Shown in pieces: positions 22,656 to 33,514 of a stretch of DNA of 64,000 bases. Below the pieces are notes generated by a model. The model saw nothing but the letters and a program-made list of their open reading frames with translations. It made no database searches and had not been told where the DNA came from. Within the stretch, counting starts at the first letter, position 1. The number at the start of each line of letters is the position of its first letter. Made by a program: the position numbers and the translations under genes. Source of the DNA: Engraulis encrasicolus (Eukaryota; Chordata; Actinopteri; Clupeiformes; Engraulidae); assembly GCF_034702125.1 (NCBI RefSeq), contig NC_085880.1, positions 16,531,148 through 16,595,147 of the forward strand, read 5' to 3'.

Positions 22656-24079
22656 ACAATATTTAGGTAAAACAAGGGAATGGGAATCGCTGGGCTTGAA
22701 ACTGAAGGGCTGTCAGTTTGATCCCATGCCAGAGGGTTGGTGCCATGCAACATCACAGAGCTACCCGTGCACCACTGCAGGCGGCCAGCCAGCCCTCTGC
22801 TTCAGGTTTAATATGTGCTTTAGTTCACAATGTGCTGTTTACCGTCTACACAGAATTCCCAGATTGGGATATATGAAGAGAGACACTTCTGGCAAGGGGA
22901 ATCAAGTTCAGTTAAATCCATTAGTACAAGAGCTCAGCTAACAACAGTGGTGGGCCAATGGGCTCTTTGTCCATCAGATTTACAACTACCTCTGGGTTCA
23001 GTAAATAGGGTGGTCACTCACGGGCTAACAGCGATACACTTCAAGTAGGAATTTAGCAGGAGACTGCAATGTGTCTGTAAGTACTTCTTCACAAAAAATA
23101 AGTTTCTTCCTTTCCAGAAAAGATTTGTTTCTCAGGGGTAATTTTATGTGTAACTTCAGTTTGGGTAGAACGGATTTAATCGAGACGACCCTATTGGTCA
23201 TTGGTCCCAGAGCTGGTGCTGTTCACACGACTTGTGATTACGCAGCTAAGTAGTAAATGCTGGACTTTGCAATACCTTTGGATGTCTAGTGTTGGAATAA
23301 GGCACAGTCGTATGCTAACGTCCCGCTGAAAGTCTATGGCCGTTAGCCTTGGGAAACTACAGTTAAAACATATTGCACAGATGAGCAGTCAAATGCACGC
23401 AGGTAATATTCACCCCAATGAACGGAAAATTAAAACAAAAACAGCACTTTTTATACAAAGATGGTTATGTTAAGTTATGTTCCACTGATGTGTAAGAATG
23501 ATACCCTGGTCCACACCAATACAAAAGCACAATTTGGATCAATTACAAGATTTTCAGAGCAGAGCTGTGTACTTCACTGTGTGTCATAATGTAAGCGCCC
23601 TGCATGTATTTTTTCCCTTGAAGTACCATTTTCAGACAGCAGGTGGAGACAAGATCTCAACCTGTGAACAAGTCAAAAGTCCAAAGACTAGGCTCTCACT
23701 GTCCATCCACCAACATCGAAAGAGGAGGAACATAGACATACTTGGAATAGGTTAGCAGCAGTGCTGGGAAGCAGACTACAGTCGATACGAGCTGAACAAG
23801 ATCCTTTAAAAAAAAAGAAAAAAAAAAGAAGTTCAAATGAAGAGCATTTCCCTCTTTTCATTCCTACCATTTAGAAAGCAAGTGTCTTGATGGTACGTGA
23901 AAGCGAGGAGGCCTTCTCCACCATTTTCCTTGTGTTTTGTACAGCTGGTCAGGATTGACACAGTGGTCGTCCGCAAGGAAAGCCACCCCACCGCTGTTAG
24001 GAGTTCCACCCCCGAACCCCTCCCTCCTTGACCAGGCAGCAATGACGGGATCTCCCCAAACAGACAGGCCATGCTTGCA
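22656..24079. other. Probable rab23 3' UTR and downstream region
   Basis: No coding signal. 22690-22790 has a weak B-box-like stretch (cagtttgatcccatgcc) that may be another SINE fragment. A minus-strand poly(A) signal for rab23 could not be chosen because several TTTATT hexamers occur on the plus strand. Confidence 0.35.
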
Positions 24080-24195
24080 TTTCTCGAAACTATAGTTGCT
24101 AACTACGTTAGCGACTTCGTTGGTTGCAATCCAATTTTCCATTGGCAACTACCCACGTTGCTAACAACTGGCTAACAACTACTCTTTCGAGAAAC
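24080..24195. repeat. Fold-back element beside the rab23 stop codon
   Basis: tttctcgaaactatagttgc (24080 on) pairs with actctttcgagaaa (to 24195), and the motif gctaac recurs in both arms. It sits about 65 bp beyond the rab23 stop, so it should be transcribed as a hairpin in the 3' UTR. Confidence 0.7.
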
Positions 24196-24261
24196 ACATC
24201 GCAGGACAGGAGGGAATGGCGTCAGATCAGGCGGTGGCCTTTTTCCTGCTCTTCCTGGTCG

Positions 24262-27200
24262 TCAGATCAGCCGGCAGCCTCCAAATGGGGTTTTGCTCTT
24301 CTTGGTCCGCTGCTTGTTTGGTCGCAGGGTGATGACCTCACGGCCGTTCAGGCTGCCGGAGTTCTGGCTCAGGTGGCCGCTCGTCGTGTTGAATACACCT
24401 GTTATACAACACAGACACGCACGCACGCAAAGGAACTTAGGCATACTGGTGCAATTATGACAACCTCTATTACAATGCCATGTACATGGAGACACCGTGA
24501 CATTTCTAGGATGAACTTGTACATTACAGTATTAAAATATTAAAATACATTAAAAACGACAACATTTATTAGTTTAAATGTGCCATTTAAGAAGGGCCTT
24601 ACCTATTTTATTGCTTGTGGAGTGCACCTCAGGCTCCTCTGCTGTCTGCTGTTTGAGTTTCTGAAGGTATTTATCCGCCAGGTACTTGAAAACTGCAAAA
24701 CAACCATCAGCCTGTCAATTAAGGCTTCTCATCTTGCATGTACACTTGCATTACGCATGCATATTTGCATCACCGTGTACGCACGCACTCAGCCTTTACA
24801 AGCAGATCTGATTCCTTTTTAAGCATAGTCTCGTCAGACATCTTGTTTCTTTTCCAGTCATTTACCTTCGTTTACATTGAGGTCCTCCTTCACAGAGGCT
24901 CTGTAAAACCTCAGCTTCAGCCGTTTGGCAAGGCCCTCTGCCTCTTCACTGAAACACACAGAGTTCCACAGAGATGAACGAGATACTTTGTGAAACAGCA
25001 TGCTTAGATTGTAATCATGTTAATCATGTTACATTAGATTGCAATCATGCATGCACAGACATTTCCACCAATGAGCGTATTTTTTATGTACATGGATAAA
25101 CTGTTTATAATCAGGTTTTTGGAGTAACCTCTGTATTCAAGTGCTCATATAAACGTAATAAACAGTTTATAATAATCGGATTATTGCAGTTATAGGTTTA
25201 TGAGAAATCCGATTCACACAGCTAGGTTTTTGGCTAATAAACTGATTACTCAAGACATCATGTATACACCTTAAACAGGTTATTATCGGGTTATTGACAT
25301 TATACAATTATAAGTACCCAATCACAAGCCTTGAATCCCAGTTTCGTGTCACACACTTGAGTTTGATGGTGTAAATGCTGTGTTGAGACTTTTTGCATTG
25401 GTCAAACCCTGGGCACTGCCCTCTTGGGCCAGTAGATATTTTCCATAGATGTTAACGTCACCTACAGGATAATGCATTGCCCGTATCGCATCGTCACTGA
25501 TCGATGGCAGCCATATTGCGGATACAAATGGCGGTGATCTGTCTTGAGGCATTCGTTCTATTACAGAAGGGGTGGACAAGTCTATCTAGTATTAACCCAT
25601 TGATGCCTGATGTTGCGTTGCGCAACATTGGCCCTGGTGCCTGGAGCTGCATTACGCAACATTCAGGCTCATGAGATTTGACACAACTTAATTAAACACA
25701 TTCTAATGAAAGATGAGGGTCTAGATGAGGGTAGCGTTTAAATGCAACTTAGTGCATATTTTTATGTACTTCAGAAGATGATATATTTAGGTTTTTATAG
25801 GTTGAGGGCAGCTTTTCTTAAACAGGGCTCAGGAATTCAGCACCCTTTTTTTGCAGGTGCCTTAGGCGTCTATGGGTTAATATCCATCATCTCTCCTCTC
25901 CAGCCTGACATGCTGCATCTCCATCAGCTGGTGGAGTTGAGAAAATCTTTTGTGTAGAATTCTTGAAAACCTCCTTTGGTCAGGTGCGTTAGAGAGAACC
26001 CCCTGGGTCACCAACGTTACAGACAAGAAAGCTCCCGCACAGTGTCCACTCCAGTGTAGGGGTCGACCGATACAGGTTTTTTAATGGCCGATGCGATACC
26101 GATTTTTTTTTCCCCCATCACCCTTGGCCGACAGCCAATTTCCGATACCCGATATTTGGGGCCGATATGAGTTAAAAAGAAGGTTAAAAATGACAAATAT
26201 TCCAGGTCTCAAGTTAAAAATAAACATTCCTTTAACATTATCAAATTGAGGTAGAACTTGTAACATTTAAACACCCACTCTAACAATCAAGTAATGTCTA
26301 ACAATCAAGTAATAAAAAATAAAGTGTCTTGGTGCTTTTAATAAAACCCGAATGACATAAAATAATAAATATTGCGTATCGGCCAAAACCACCAAATATT
26401 GCGTATCGGCCGATACGATACACTTAAAAAATGCAAATATCGGCCCGATATTGGATCTATCCTTACTCCAGTGTCCACATTTGCATAGTTTAATAGCGTT
26501 GCTTCGGTCTACTGACCTTCAACCGTAGCAGCGCTATTCAACGCTGCGAATGTGGACAGTGGACGGGAGTTTTCTTGTCTCTGGAATTGAGCAGAGAGTA
26601 GAGTAGAGTACTTTTATTAACCCCGGAGGAAATTAAGGTGTCTGTCAGCTTACATAAATACACAAATACAAAACATACACAAAATACCTAATACACATTA
26701 TTACATAGTAAAGAGAGATATCCTCCGCGTTCCTGCACTTCACAATCTGGTGCGTCACGGGAAAGAACTGGTAGACGCAGGGAAAGAAAGGAGTCACCGG
26801 AGCATCTTCAGATGTGGAAGTTTGCTTGCTTTATTGGGCAAGTGCCAAGACTAACGTCTGAAGATGCTTCGGTGACTCCTTTCTTTCCACAAATTATTAC
26901 ATAACACTGCTGTAAACATATTGCACACACTTGACTCAGTACAGCAATTGAGAAAATAAAAGGCCATTTACTTCTTGATGACTGTGTCGTCCAGGAGGTC
27001 TATTTTGTTCTGCACCAGGACCGTGGGGATGTCCCCCACCTCCACCTCCACCTTCTCCCTCCAGCTGCTGATGGCCTCAAACGAGTCCCTGTCGGTGGTG
27101 GAGAATACCAGCACACACGCCTGGGCCCCTACAGCGAACACATGACATTACATTACAATACAATACACTTAGCTGACACTTTCATTTTATTCAAAGCGAC

Positions 27201-30200
27201 TTACAGTTATTACTTGTCAGGGTATTGGTTACAGTCCCTGGAGCAATGTGGGCTTAGGTGCCTTGCTCAAGGGCACTTCAGCCATGGATGGAGATGTAGG
27301 GAGTGGTCAGGGGGGATTCAAACCTGCATCCCCCAGATTGAAAGACCAACGCTCTAACCACTAGGCCACGGCTGCCAACCCACACACGCACGCACGCACG
27401 CACGCACGCACTGTATTACACTATGCTTTCCTATTGATGTTGTAAAGACAGCTTATGATACAGCAGGAGTTTGTACAGCAGGCTGAGCTCTGTGGTAGAT
27501 TTTAGTGAGGGCTTATGATGTTTATAATAATGCCTCCTCACCCCTGTAGTAGGCCTTAGTGATGGCTTATTATGTCTATATACATAAAGATAAGATAACA
27601 TAAACTTTATTGTCTGCTTGCACAGAAATTTGTCTTGCATGACACTTCTCCACAATCCACATATAAACGTACATTAAAAAACACATATGATGTCTTTAAC
27701 GACTGGTCCAGGCCACGGTCCTATCCCGCGTTGACTACTGCAACTCACGCATGACAGGTCTACTTGCTTGTGCGCTAAAACCTCTGCAGATGATCCAAAA
27801 TGCGGCGGCACGGTTGATATTCAATCAACCCAAAAGGACCCATGTTACTCCTCTATTTATTGAGTTGCACTGGCTACCGATCGCCGCCCGGATCAAGCAC
27901 AAGGCATTGACCCTTGCCTACAAAACCATCACAGGAACGGCCCCAGCGTGTCTGAAGGACCTACTAACGCCTTATGTTACTGGAAGAGAACTGCGCTCAT
28001 CCAGCACAGGCCGTCTGGTTCTGCCATCCAGTCGCTCTAGGTACTCCCAGTCAAGATTGTTCTCCGTTGTTGCACCCAAGTGGTGGAACGGTCTCCCAGA
28101 GGCAGCAAGAGTAAGCACATCTCTTGCAGCCTTCAAGAAACAAGTAAAGACCTTCCTCTTTCGAGAGTATCTACTAGACTAATGCTTGAGCTGGCCTAGC
28201 CCCAGGGCAGCCTATTGACATGATGTCTAGTTTAGTTTGTGTGTGTGTGTGTTACTCTTTATTTACTCCTTTAAAAAAAAACAATTCCTGTGCACCTTGT
28301 ATTTGCTCGTGATGTTGGCTTGATTATGTCCTCTTTTGAAAGTCGCTTTGGTTATAAAGCGTCTGCCAAATGCAATGTAATGTAATGTCATAACAATATT
28401 AATAATAGGAATTAGTACTTAAGCAGGGGTTCCTACCTCTGAGTACGCCTTAGTGAGGGCTTATGATGTGTACGGTATGATTGCAGGAGTTAGTAGTTAT
28501 GATATATAGCACGTCTCCTCACCTCTGTAGTAGGCCTTAGTGATGGCATCAAACTCCTCCTGGCCCGCCGTGTCCCACAGCATCAGTCGCACATCTTCAT
28601 CATTGACTCTGCCGAAAACAAAGAGTGACAGCAACAAAGTTCAAACAAAGCTGGATCTCTAAAGAAGCCCTCTGTTATTCTTATTTGACCAAAACTTCAT
28701 CATGTGCGTTTCTGTTTGTTTGGTCTGGTGACCCACACTTCACTCTTCAATATACCTGTAGATTTCCATGCCACGTTTAGGTGCTTTGGTGGTATCGACA
28801 TTCTAACTCACCAGACATAAAACCCCATTGAAAATTAATGGGATGTTATTTGAGTTAGATGTTGTGCGAGTTAGAATGTCGATACCACCAAAGCACCTAA
28901 ACGTGGCATGGAAATCTACGGGTATATTGAAGAGTGAAGTGTGGGTCACCAGACTAGGGATGGCGAAAATTGAAAAAACTCTTAACCAGCTACTGAGACT
29001 CATTAACCGGTGGTTAACCGGTTAACTGGTAATCTTAAATTATACAACGTTCGCGTGCCTAATATGCACAGCACTGATTTAAAAAATAAAAAATAAAAAA
29101 ATAAAATCACATAAGCCTTTTTTGCTGCACAGACAGGACCTGCCATGTCCAGCCACTGCTGCCAGATGGAAAATGCTGAATTATCGTACTAAAACCTCAA
29201 AATTATCATTTTTGGGGGCTTTTTGGGAGGAAATTATTTTATAATTATTATTATTATTACAACCGGTGGCAGAAAATTTTAACCGGTTAAAGTTGATCTG
29301 GTCGACTATCGGTTAACCGGTTACCGGTTAACATCCCAACACCAGACCAAACCAACAGAAACAGCTGAGAGCAAAGCATCAAGGATATCTGGGCTTCCAT
29401 AACTCCCATGCAATGCCCTGCCATTGACTTCAATGTTAAATGCAGCATTCCAGTTACAGCTTATAACCAAGTTTTGAACATTGAAATGTAATTTAGAAGG
29501 TACCAAATGCCAACTGTTTGGAAATGGGAAAAAAAGAAAGAAATTTGGATAACAACGTTACAAAACTGTTTTGCGTAAACATTTGGAACAGAGCACTTTT
29601 GGGCATTTTAAGTTTTTCATTATTTTAAAAAATACCGTTATCAATGGAAGCTTCGTTCAAAAACGTTTTAATTGTGCTATAATGGCTGATGACTTGAAAA
29701 TTATGACGACTGTCATTTCTATTTATTATTTGGGGAAACAGTGAAAAATGTAATTTGCGTAATAATGTGAAATGCGGTGTATAATGCTTCCTTTTACCCT
29801 TTCATATACTGAGTTCAATAAGTGAGAACTACATTTGTAATTAGACTGATGCAGAAATGAATACGCTCTTACACTTTGATTCCCAAAGGGGGGCTGGGTA
29901 TAGTGGGGGCCCTAAGCCATGTGGGCTGAGCCATGCTTCACTTTAGAATAGGGACCCTTATTCCACATCTGTTTTCACACTGTCCAGGGTTTGTTCACAC
30001 AGTGTACCAGGAGCTAATTACACATTGTATTCTGGCCCTTACTGCTTACTCATAAATAGAAATCTAGGTCTACTAGGTCCTTACTAAGGTTATATTGGTA
30101 ATTAATCCCTTATTGTGCATGAACAAGACATTTGCGAATAAATGTCTAATAAATGTCTAATAAATGTCTAACTGTCTGATTTTGCTTAGTACATGCCTTA

Positions 30201-32823
30201 CAAGTTACTTACACAAGCATTAATATTATATGTATTAGTACTAATAGATGTATCCCTAAAATAAAGTGTTACCCAGTTTGTAACACACTTGAAGTGTGAA
30301 TGGATACCTGTTAAAATACACTATGATTGCAATCAAAATCTGAGAACCAAGTTGAGTATTATTCACTGCCTAAAAGGTCAGAAGAACCATATGAAATGCG
30401 TCACATTTCAGTCATTCAGTCAGTACTATCAAGCTCAGGTCTTGTTATAAAGTAATACGACTGCACTGCAAAGACCTCACTGAGGAAAGAGTCTCAAAAA
30501 GTGACTTCAAGGTTTAGTGTGCTCCCCTGAGCAGGAATCCAAACGCTGCATCTATCCCGTAGCCTTTATGCTCTTTATCCTCCACCACCAGTTTCCTCTG
30601 GACCAAAACACACAAGCAAATCTCCAGAGAATAGAATGCTTTCCCTCTCCACAGTGTAATCTGTGCCTCTGAACTGCGTTCCCCTTCCACATCTGTTTGG
30701 CAAACAAGTAGTGCTGGAGATGGAACTCTCTGTGATGACCTCAATCTCTGCACAAGCCACAAAAGTTAGATTCCATTGTTTTCAATAGAACCCCGCACAC
30801 TGGAGCCAATGTCCGCGGACATTCGCGGATGTCGGATAGCGATTAGAGACAAGTTCTATTTTGTCGGCACCGCCCATAGACTATCAATGCTGTGTTCGTG
30901 TGAAACTGGGTTTGGGGGTCGGAATTGTGTCGGAAGCGAAAGGGCTGCGCAGTGCTCTCGGAGCCGGTGTGCGGAAATCTCCAGAGAATGCTTTCCCTCT
31001 CCACAGTGTAGTCTGCTGCGCCTCTGAACTGCGTTCCCTCTTCACATCTGTTTGGCAAACAAGTAGTGCTGGAGATGGAACTCTCTCTGGCGACCTCAAC
31101 CTCTGCACAAGCCGCAGGAAGGAACGGGGACTGCATTTCTGGCATTGTTCTGCTGTGGGCTGGGATGTGCACTGATGAATGAAGGAAGCGAAGGACGGCA
31201 CTCTTCAGATTTTTCTCTGTTTATTCGCCCATGCACGTTTCGGGCAGAGCCCTTCCTCAGCACCATTACACGCTGAAGACGGGCTCTGCCCGAAACATTT
31301 GTAGGCGAAGACACAGAGAAAAATCTGAAGAGTGCTGTCCTTCGCTTCCCTCATTCATAAATATATTATGTGGGATTCAGCACCCAGTTATATTCTGTAT
31401 TAAATAGTATAGGCGATAGTGTGAGCGTGTCTCCTTTACTTCATATGTGCAATACACTACCAGTATGCAAGCCATGTAGTAATGCAATGCACACTCCCCT
31501 TGTTATTCAAAAATCAGAGAGCCGATTTAAACATTCGTAGGCGATAACACACAGGTGGGATTAAAACAGATCCAAATGAACAGATTTTGAAATGATGGTA
31601 GAAGAAAACGTTCATAGAGAAAAATATTAGTGTGACAGCATTACTAATCAATAATTTATTTAATAACATAATTTAATAGCTAGTCCATGGCTTTGCTGTC
31701 CTGATCCCAATGGAACTTTCGCCAAACATGAGTGTGTTGTGAAAAGTTTTTCCACCTGTTGCTTCCACCTGACCTTGAGCATGATTTGTAGGACGACGCT
31801 ATATATTTTTTAAATACTAGTATGTTCTTGTCCTAATTTACTAATTAGGTTAGTTCCACTTGGAATTTCAGCATCAACCCCACCTTTGATTGTTTTTTTA
31901 ATCCATTTGCAACATATCACACTGAAGTCAGCTCGTAAGGGTCGTTTTGGAGAGACATTTTCCATAGTAAAGTAGCCCCATTGTAAATGTGCAATACAAT
32001 GGTGAATTTCCTTGTTATTGCAAGCTAATACACATTATTAAAATGTGTTTTATATTTAAACGCTAAATATAATCCAATGACAACCTTTAAATACCCACAG
32101 TTGAAGAAAACGCCATTGTGCTGAGCAATGCAGGTGATAATTATTAAGTACATAACAACTTTGTGCAGGATAAATTCACATTCAAGAAACCCACCAAACC
32201 AACAACTCGAAAAAAGAACAATGAACAAACTACTAGATAGATAAGCTTAGAAGGTGAAATAACGATAGGAAGAGGAACAACCAACAACAACACATCATCA
32301 GAAAACTAGAAATGCACTCACAGAGTGCAGACCTCCGCTAAGAAAAGCTGGTTGATAGAACATTTGACTACCCTATTTCTGCCTTGTTTTTGTGGTTAGA
32401 AACTGGAATGTCAAAATTCGCCCTATCCCGCAATAGTGAACAATCTTTAAAAAAAAATCCTGGACCGGGATCATGATCTGGATCACCACCAATTATTAGT
32501 GTTGGTTTATTGTTTTTTATTTTATTTTACTTTTTTTGTGTATTTTATGAATGTGTATATATGTCTCAGTTTGTGCCTTGGGATTGGAGTTGTTTTGTGT
32601 TTGTTAAAATAACAACACTTTAATAAAGAAATGTTTTAAAAAATAATAATAATAAATATTTGTCTTACATGATCTGCCTCTCCAGGAAGTCCACCCCGAT
32701 GGTCTTCTTGTAGTCGCGGGTGAAGATGCCTTTGCAGTAGCGCTGGATCATGCTGGACTTGCCCACGGCGCCGTTGCCCACCACCACCACCTTGATGGCC
32801 ACCTCCATGTCCTCTTCCAACAT
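24262..32823 (-). CDS. rab23: Ras-related protein Rab-23
   Basis: Six coding exons, in transcript order: 32823-32669, 28608-28523, 27128-26972, 24948-24866, 24692-24603, 24398-24262. They sum to 708 nt, 235 aa plus stop; human RAB23 has 237. Motifs: P-loop GNGAVGKS (16-23), switch [15 protein letters not shown] (63-70, with the Gln68 used in the classic constitutively active mutant), NKID (121-124) and ASVKED as the G5 region. The C-terminus ends CRLI, a CaaX-type prenylation box, where most Rabs have a CC or CXC pair. RAB23 is a small GTPase of vesicle traffic, primary cilia and negative control of Hedgehog signalling. All junctions are GT-AG with matching phases. Introns carry many mobile elements. 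The 5' UTR is split: see 32824-33169 and 38593-38640. Confidence 0.96.
25592..25880. mobile_element. piggyBac-like miniature element, copy 2
   Basis: TTAACCCATTGATGCCTGAT ... GGCGTCTATGGGTTAA, flanked by TTAA. It shares the ends and the interior (ctcatgagatttg, aaagatgagggtct, gtttaaatgcaactt) with 11688-12003, in inverted orientation. It lies in the rab23 intron between coding exons 3 and 4. Confidence 0.75.
26020..26581. repeat. Inverted-repeat element hosting a hAT insertion
   Basis: Left arm agacaagaaagctcccgcac with agtgtccact (26021-26050) pairs with the right arm ending tggacagtggacgggagttt tcttgtct (to 26580). The hAT element 26057-26465 lies between the arms, so the fold-back is the older insertion. 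Confidence 0.65.
26057..26465. mobile_element. hAT-type miniature element with a perfect 8-bp duplication
   Basis: It starts TAGGGGTCGACCGATAC and ends GATATTGGATCTATCCTTA. It is flanked by ctccagtg on both sides. The interior is rich in gccgata/tatcggc motifs near both ends, typical of this fish hAT family. No ORF. Confidence 0.88.
26588..26710 (-). mobile_element. Tail of a non-LTR element, copy 2
   Basis: gtagagtacttttattaacc, then ccggaggaaattaaggtgtc and acatacacaaaatac units match the block at 16316-16450 in the same orientation. Confidence 0.55.
26781..26888. repeat. Fold-back repeat upstream of rab23 exon 4
   Basis: ggaaagaaaggagtcaccgg with agcatcttca (26781-26810) pairs with tgaagatgcttcggtgactc ctttctttcc (26859-26888). 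It lies in the same rab23 intron as the element before it, about 85 bp from the donor of coding exon 3. Confidence 0.75.
27145..27376 (-). mobile_element. tRNA-derived SINE with LINE-like tail
   Basis: On the minus strand the head reads ggcagccgtggcctagtggt (A-box) and then GGTTTGAATCC (B-box). The body ends in gtaagtcgctttgaataaaa and a TATTG/TAATG tail. The tail matches the 3' end of the LINE fragment at 28320-28388, so it is probably mobilised by that LINE. It lies in the rab23 intron just 14 bp upstream of the coding exon 3 acceptor. Confidence 0.85.
27381..27411. repeat. (CACG)n simple repeat
   Basis: About six CACG units adjoin the head of the SINE at 27145-27376. Confidence 0.9.
27690..28388 (+). 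mobile_element. 5'-truncated LINE (L2/CR1-like), C-terminal RT-ORF remnant and 3' tail
   Basis: An open stretch of about 160 codons (ATG at 27751, stop at 28182) reads [11 protein letters not shown], then [44 protein letters not shown] and FREYL. These are the hallmarks of the C-terminal part of L2/CR1-type LINE polyproteins. The 3' UTR ends gaaagtcgctttggttataa agcgtctgccaaatg followed by aatgt repeats. It lacks the endonuclease and RT core, so it is a dead fragment. It is antisense to rab23 and intronic. Confidence 0.88.
28708..29362. repeat. Large palindromic element interrupted by a hAT insertion
   Basis: The left arm 28708-28807 (gtttctgtttgtttggtctg ... cattctaactc) pairs with a right arm that runs 28869-28954 and resumes at 29340-29362 (caccagaccaaaccaacaga aac). 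Without the 385-bp insert, the arms are about 105 bp around a 60-bp centre. It is intronic in rab23, between coding exons 1 and 2. Confidence 0.88.
28955..29339. mobile_element. Non-autonomous hAT element, deletion derivative of the 2669-3882 family
   Basis: It starts TAGGGATGGCG and ends GGTTAACATCCCAA. The exact 8-bp duplication caccagac is at 28947-28954 and 29340-29347. The subterminal regions repeat AACCGGTTAACCGG. The interior cacataagcc ... cagacaggacctgccatgtc matches the leader of the hAT at 3500-3580. No coding capacity. Confidence 0.92.
29939..30268. mobile_element. Miniature element with CACTTTA-RGGGA ends
   Basis: Ends CACTTTAGAATAGGGA and TCCCTAAAATAAAGTG are inverted with two mismatches. 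The interior has three tandem ataaatgtcta units near 30137. Superfamily unknown. Confidence 0.6.
30617..31118. repeat. Direct duplication of about 150 bp separated by an insert
   Basis: 30617-30768 and 30974-31118 are close copies: both read aaatctccagagaat, gctttccctctccacagtgt, then ctctgaactgcgttcc, gtttggcaaacaagtagtgc and tggagatggaactctct. The 205 bp between carry inverted ends near 30793 (ccgcacactgg) and 30975 (ccggtgtgcgg). This looks like an insertion, or a duplication formed around one. In rab23 intron 1 (coding). Confidence 0.8.
31185..31348. repeat. Fold-back repeat
   Basis: gaagcgaaggacggcactct tcagatttttctctgt (31185-31220) pairs with acagagaaaaatctgaagag ... ccttcgcttc (to 31348). 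Inner arms cgtttcgggcagagccc and gggctctgcccgaaac also pair, so the two stems form one long hairpin with a small loop. Confidence 0.8.
31350..32640. other. rab23 intron, little recognised
   Basis: 32309-32500 (gcactcacagagtgcagacc tccgct, ggatcatgatctggatcacc accaa) resembles a decayed dispersed fish repeat. Nothing else could be named. Confidence 0.35.
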
Positions 32824-33169
32824 GGCTGCTAGCTGCTGGTGCCTCCTGCTGCCTCCCCTTATATGAGCCGCTCCTCCTCCACGGCTGGTGCTGGTGCTGG
32901 TGCCTCCTGCTCCTCCTGCCCGCTTCCGCTCCTGCCTCCTCTTCTATGGCACTTTGCTCCCTTCTCCACGGCTGGGAACACACGCTCCTGCTCCTCCTGC
33001 CACTCCGCTGCTCCTCCTCCACGGCTGGTGCCCGCTGATGGTGCCTCCTGTTCCTGCCCGCTGACGCACCCTGCACCTCCCCTTAAACTGCACCCTGACC
33101 TGCGCCGCCTCCTTCTCCACGTCTCACTCACGCCTCAGTGAGGGCGCCGCCAGATTACACTGATGAGGC
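32824..33169 (-). promoter_or_regulatory. rab23 leader next to the start codon, GA-rich repeats
   Basis: Immediately upstream of the rab23 ATG the minus strand is a purine-rich mix of GAGGAGGAG and GCACCAGC units; accgtggaggagg-type blocks occur near 32880, 32968 and 33018. A possible acceptor (tgctcctctttcgccaag) ends at 33170, which would make about 346 nt of leader part of the first coding exon. A TATA-like catataagg lies about 45 bp upstream of the ATG and could mark an alternative start. Two upstream reading frames are present: 33131-32859, and 33076 across the rab23 ATG in another frame. Confidence 0.45.
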
Positions 33170-33514
33170 CTTGGCGAAAGAGGAGCAGGGGAAAAAAAAT
33201 CACACATCCATATAGAAAAAGAAAGAAAACAGACCTGCGCGCGCGCACGCACGCACGCGTCATTCGATTCACTCCTCACGCTACAGTCCTCTCTTTATCC
33301 CTTTTTAATGGGCAACCCTTAAAAAACAAAGAGACTCTGGATTCCCTTTTTTTCATCTTAGTGAAGCGGACTAATGCTTTTACTACCACAGCGTTTGCCT
33401 TCTTGCTGGCTGCCTGTGTACTTTGAACCGGGCCAGGTTTTTCCATTTGGTCCATAAATTCTCTCATCGCTAGGTGCCTGGATGAGGCAGGGGCCTGGCC
33501 TGAAGGGTCTGAAG

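Noticed and set aside
27751..28182. 143-codon plus-strand frame as a host gene
   Set aside because: Its motifs are those of L2/CR1-type LINE polyproteins and it ends in a LINE tail.
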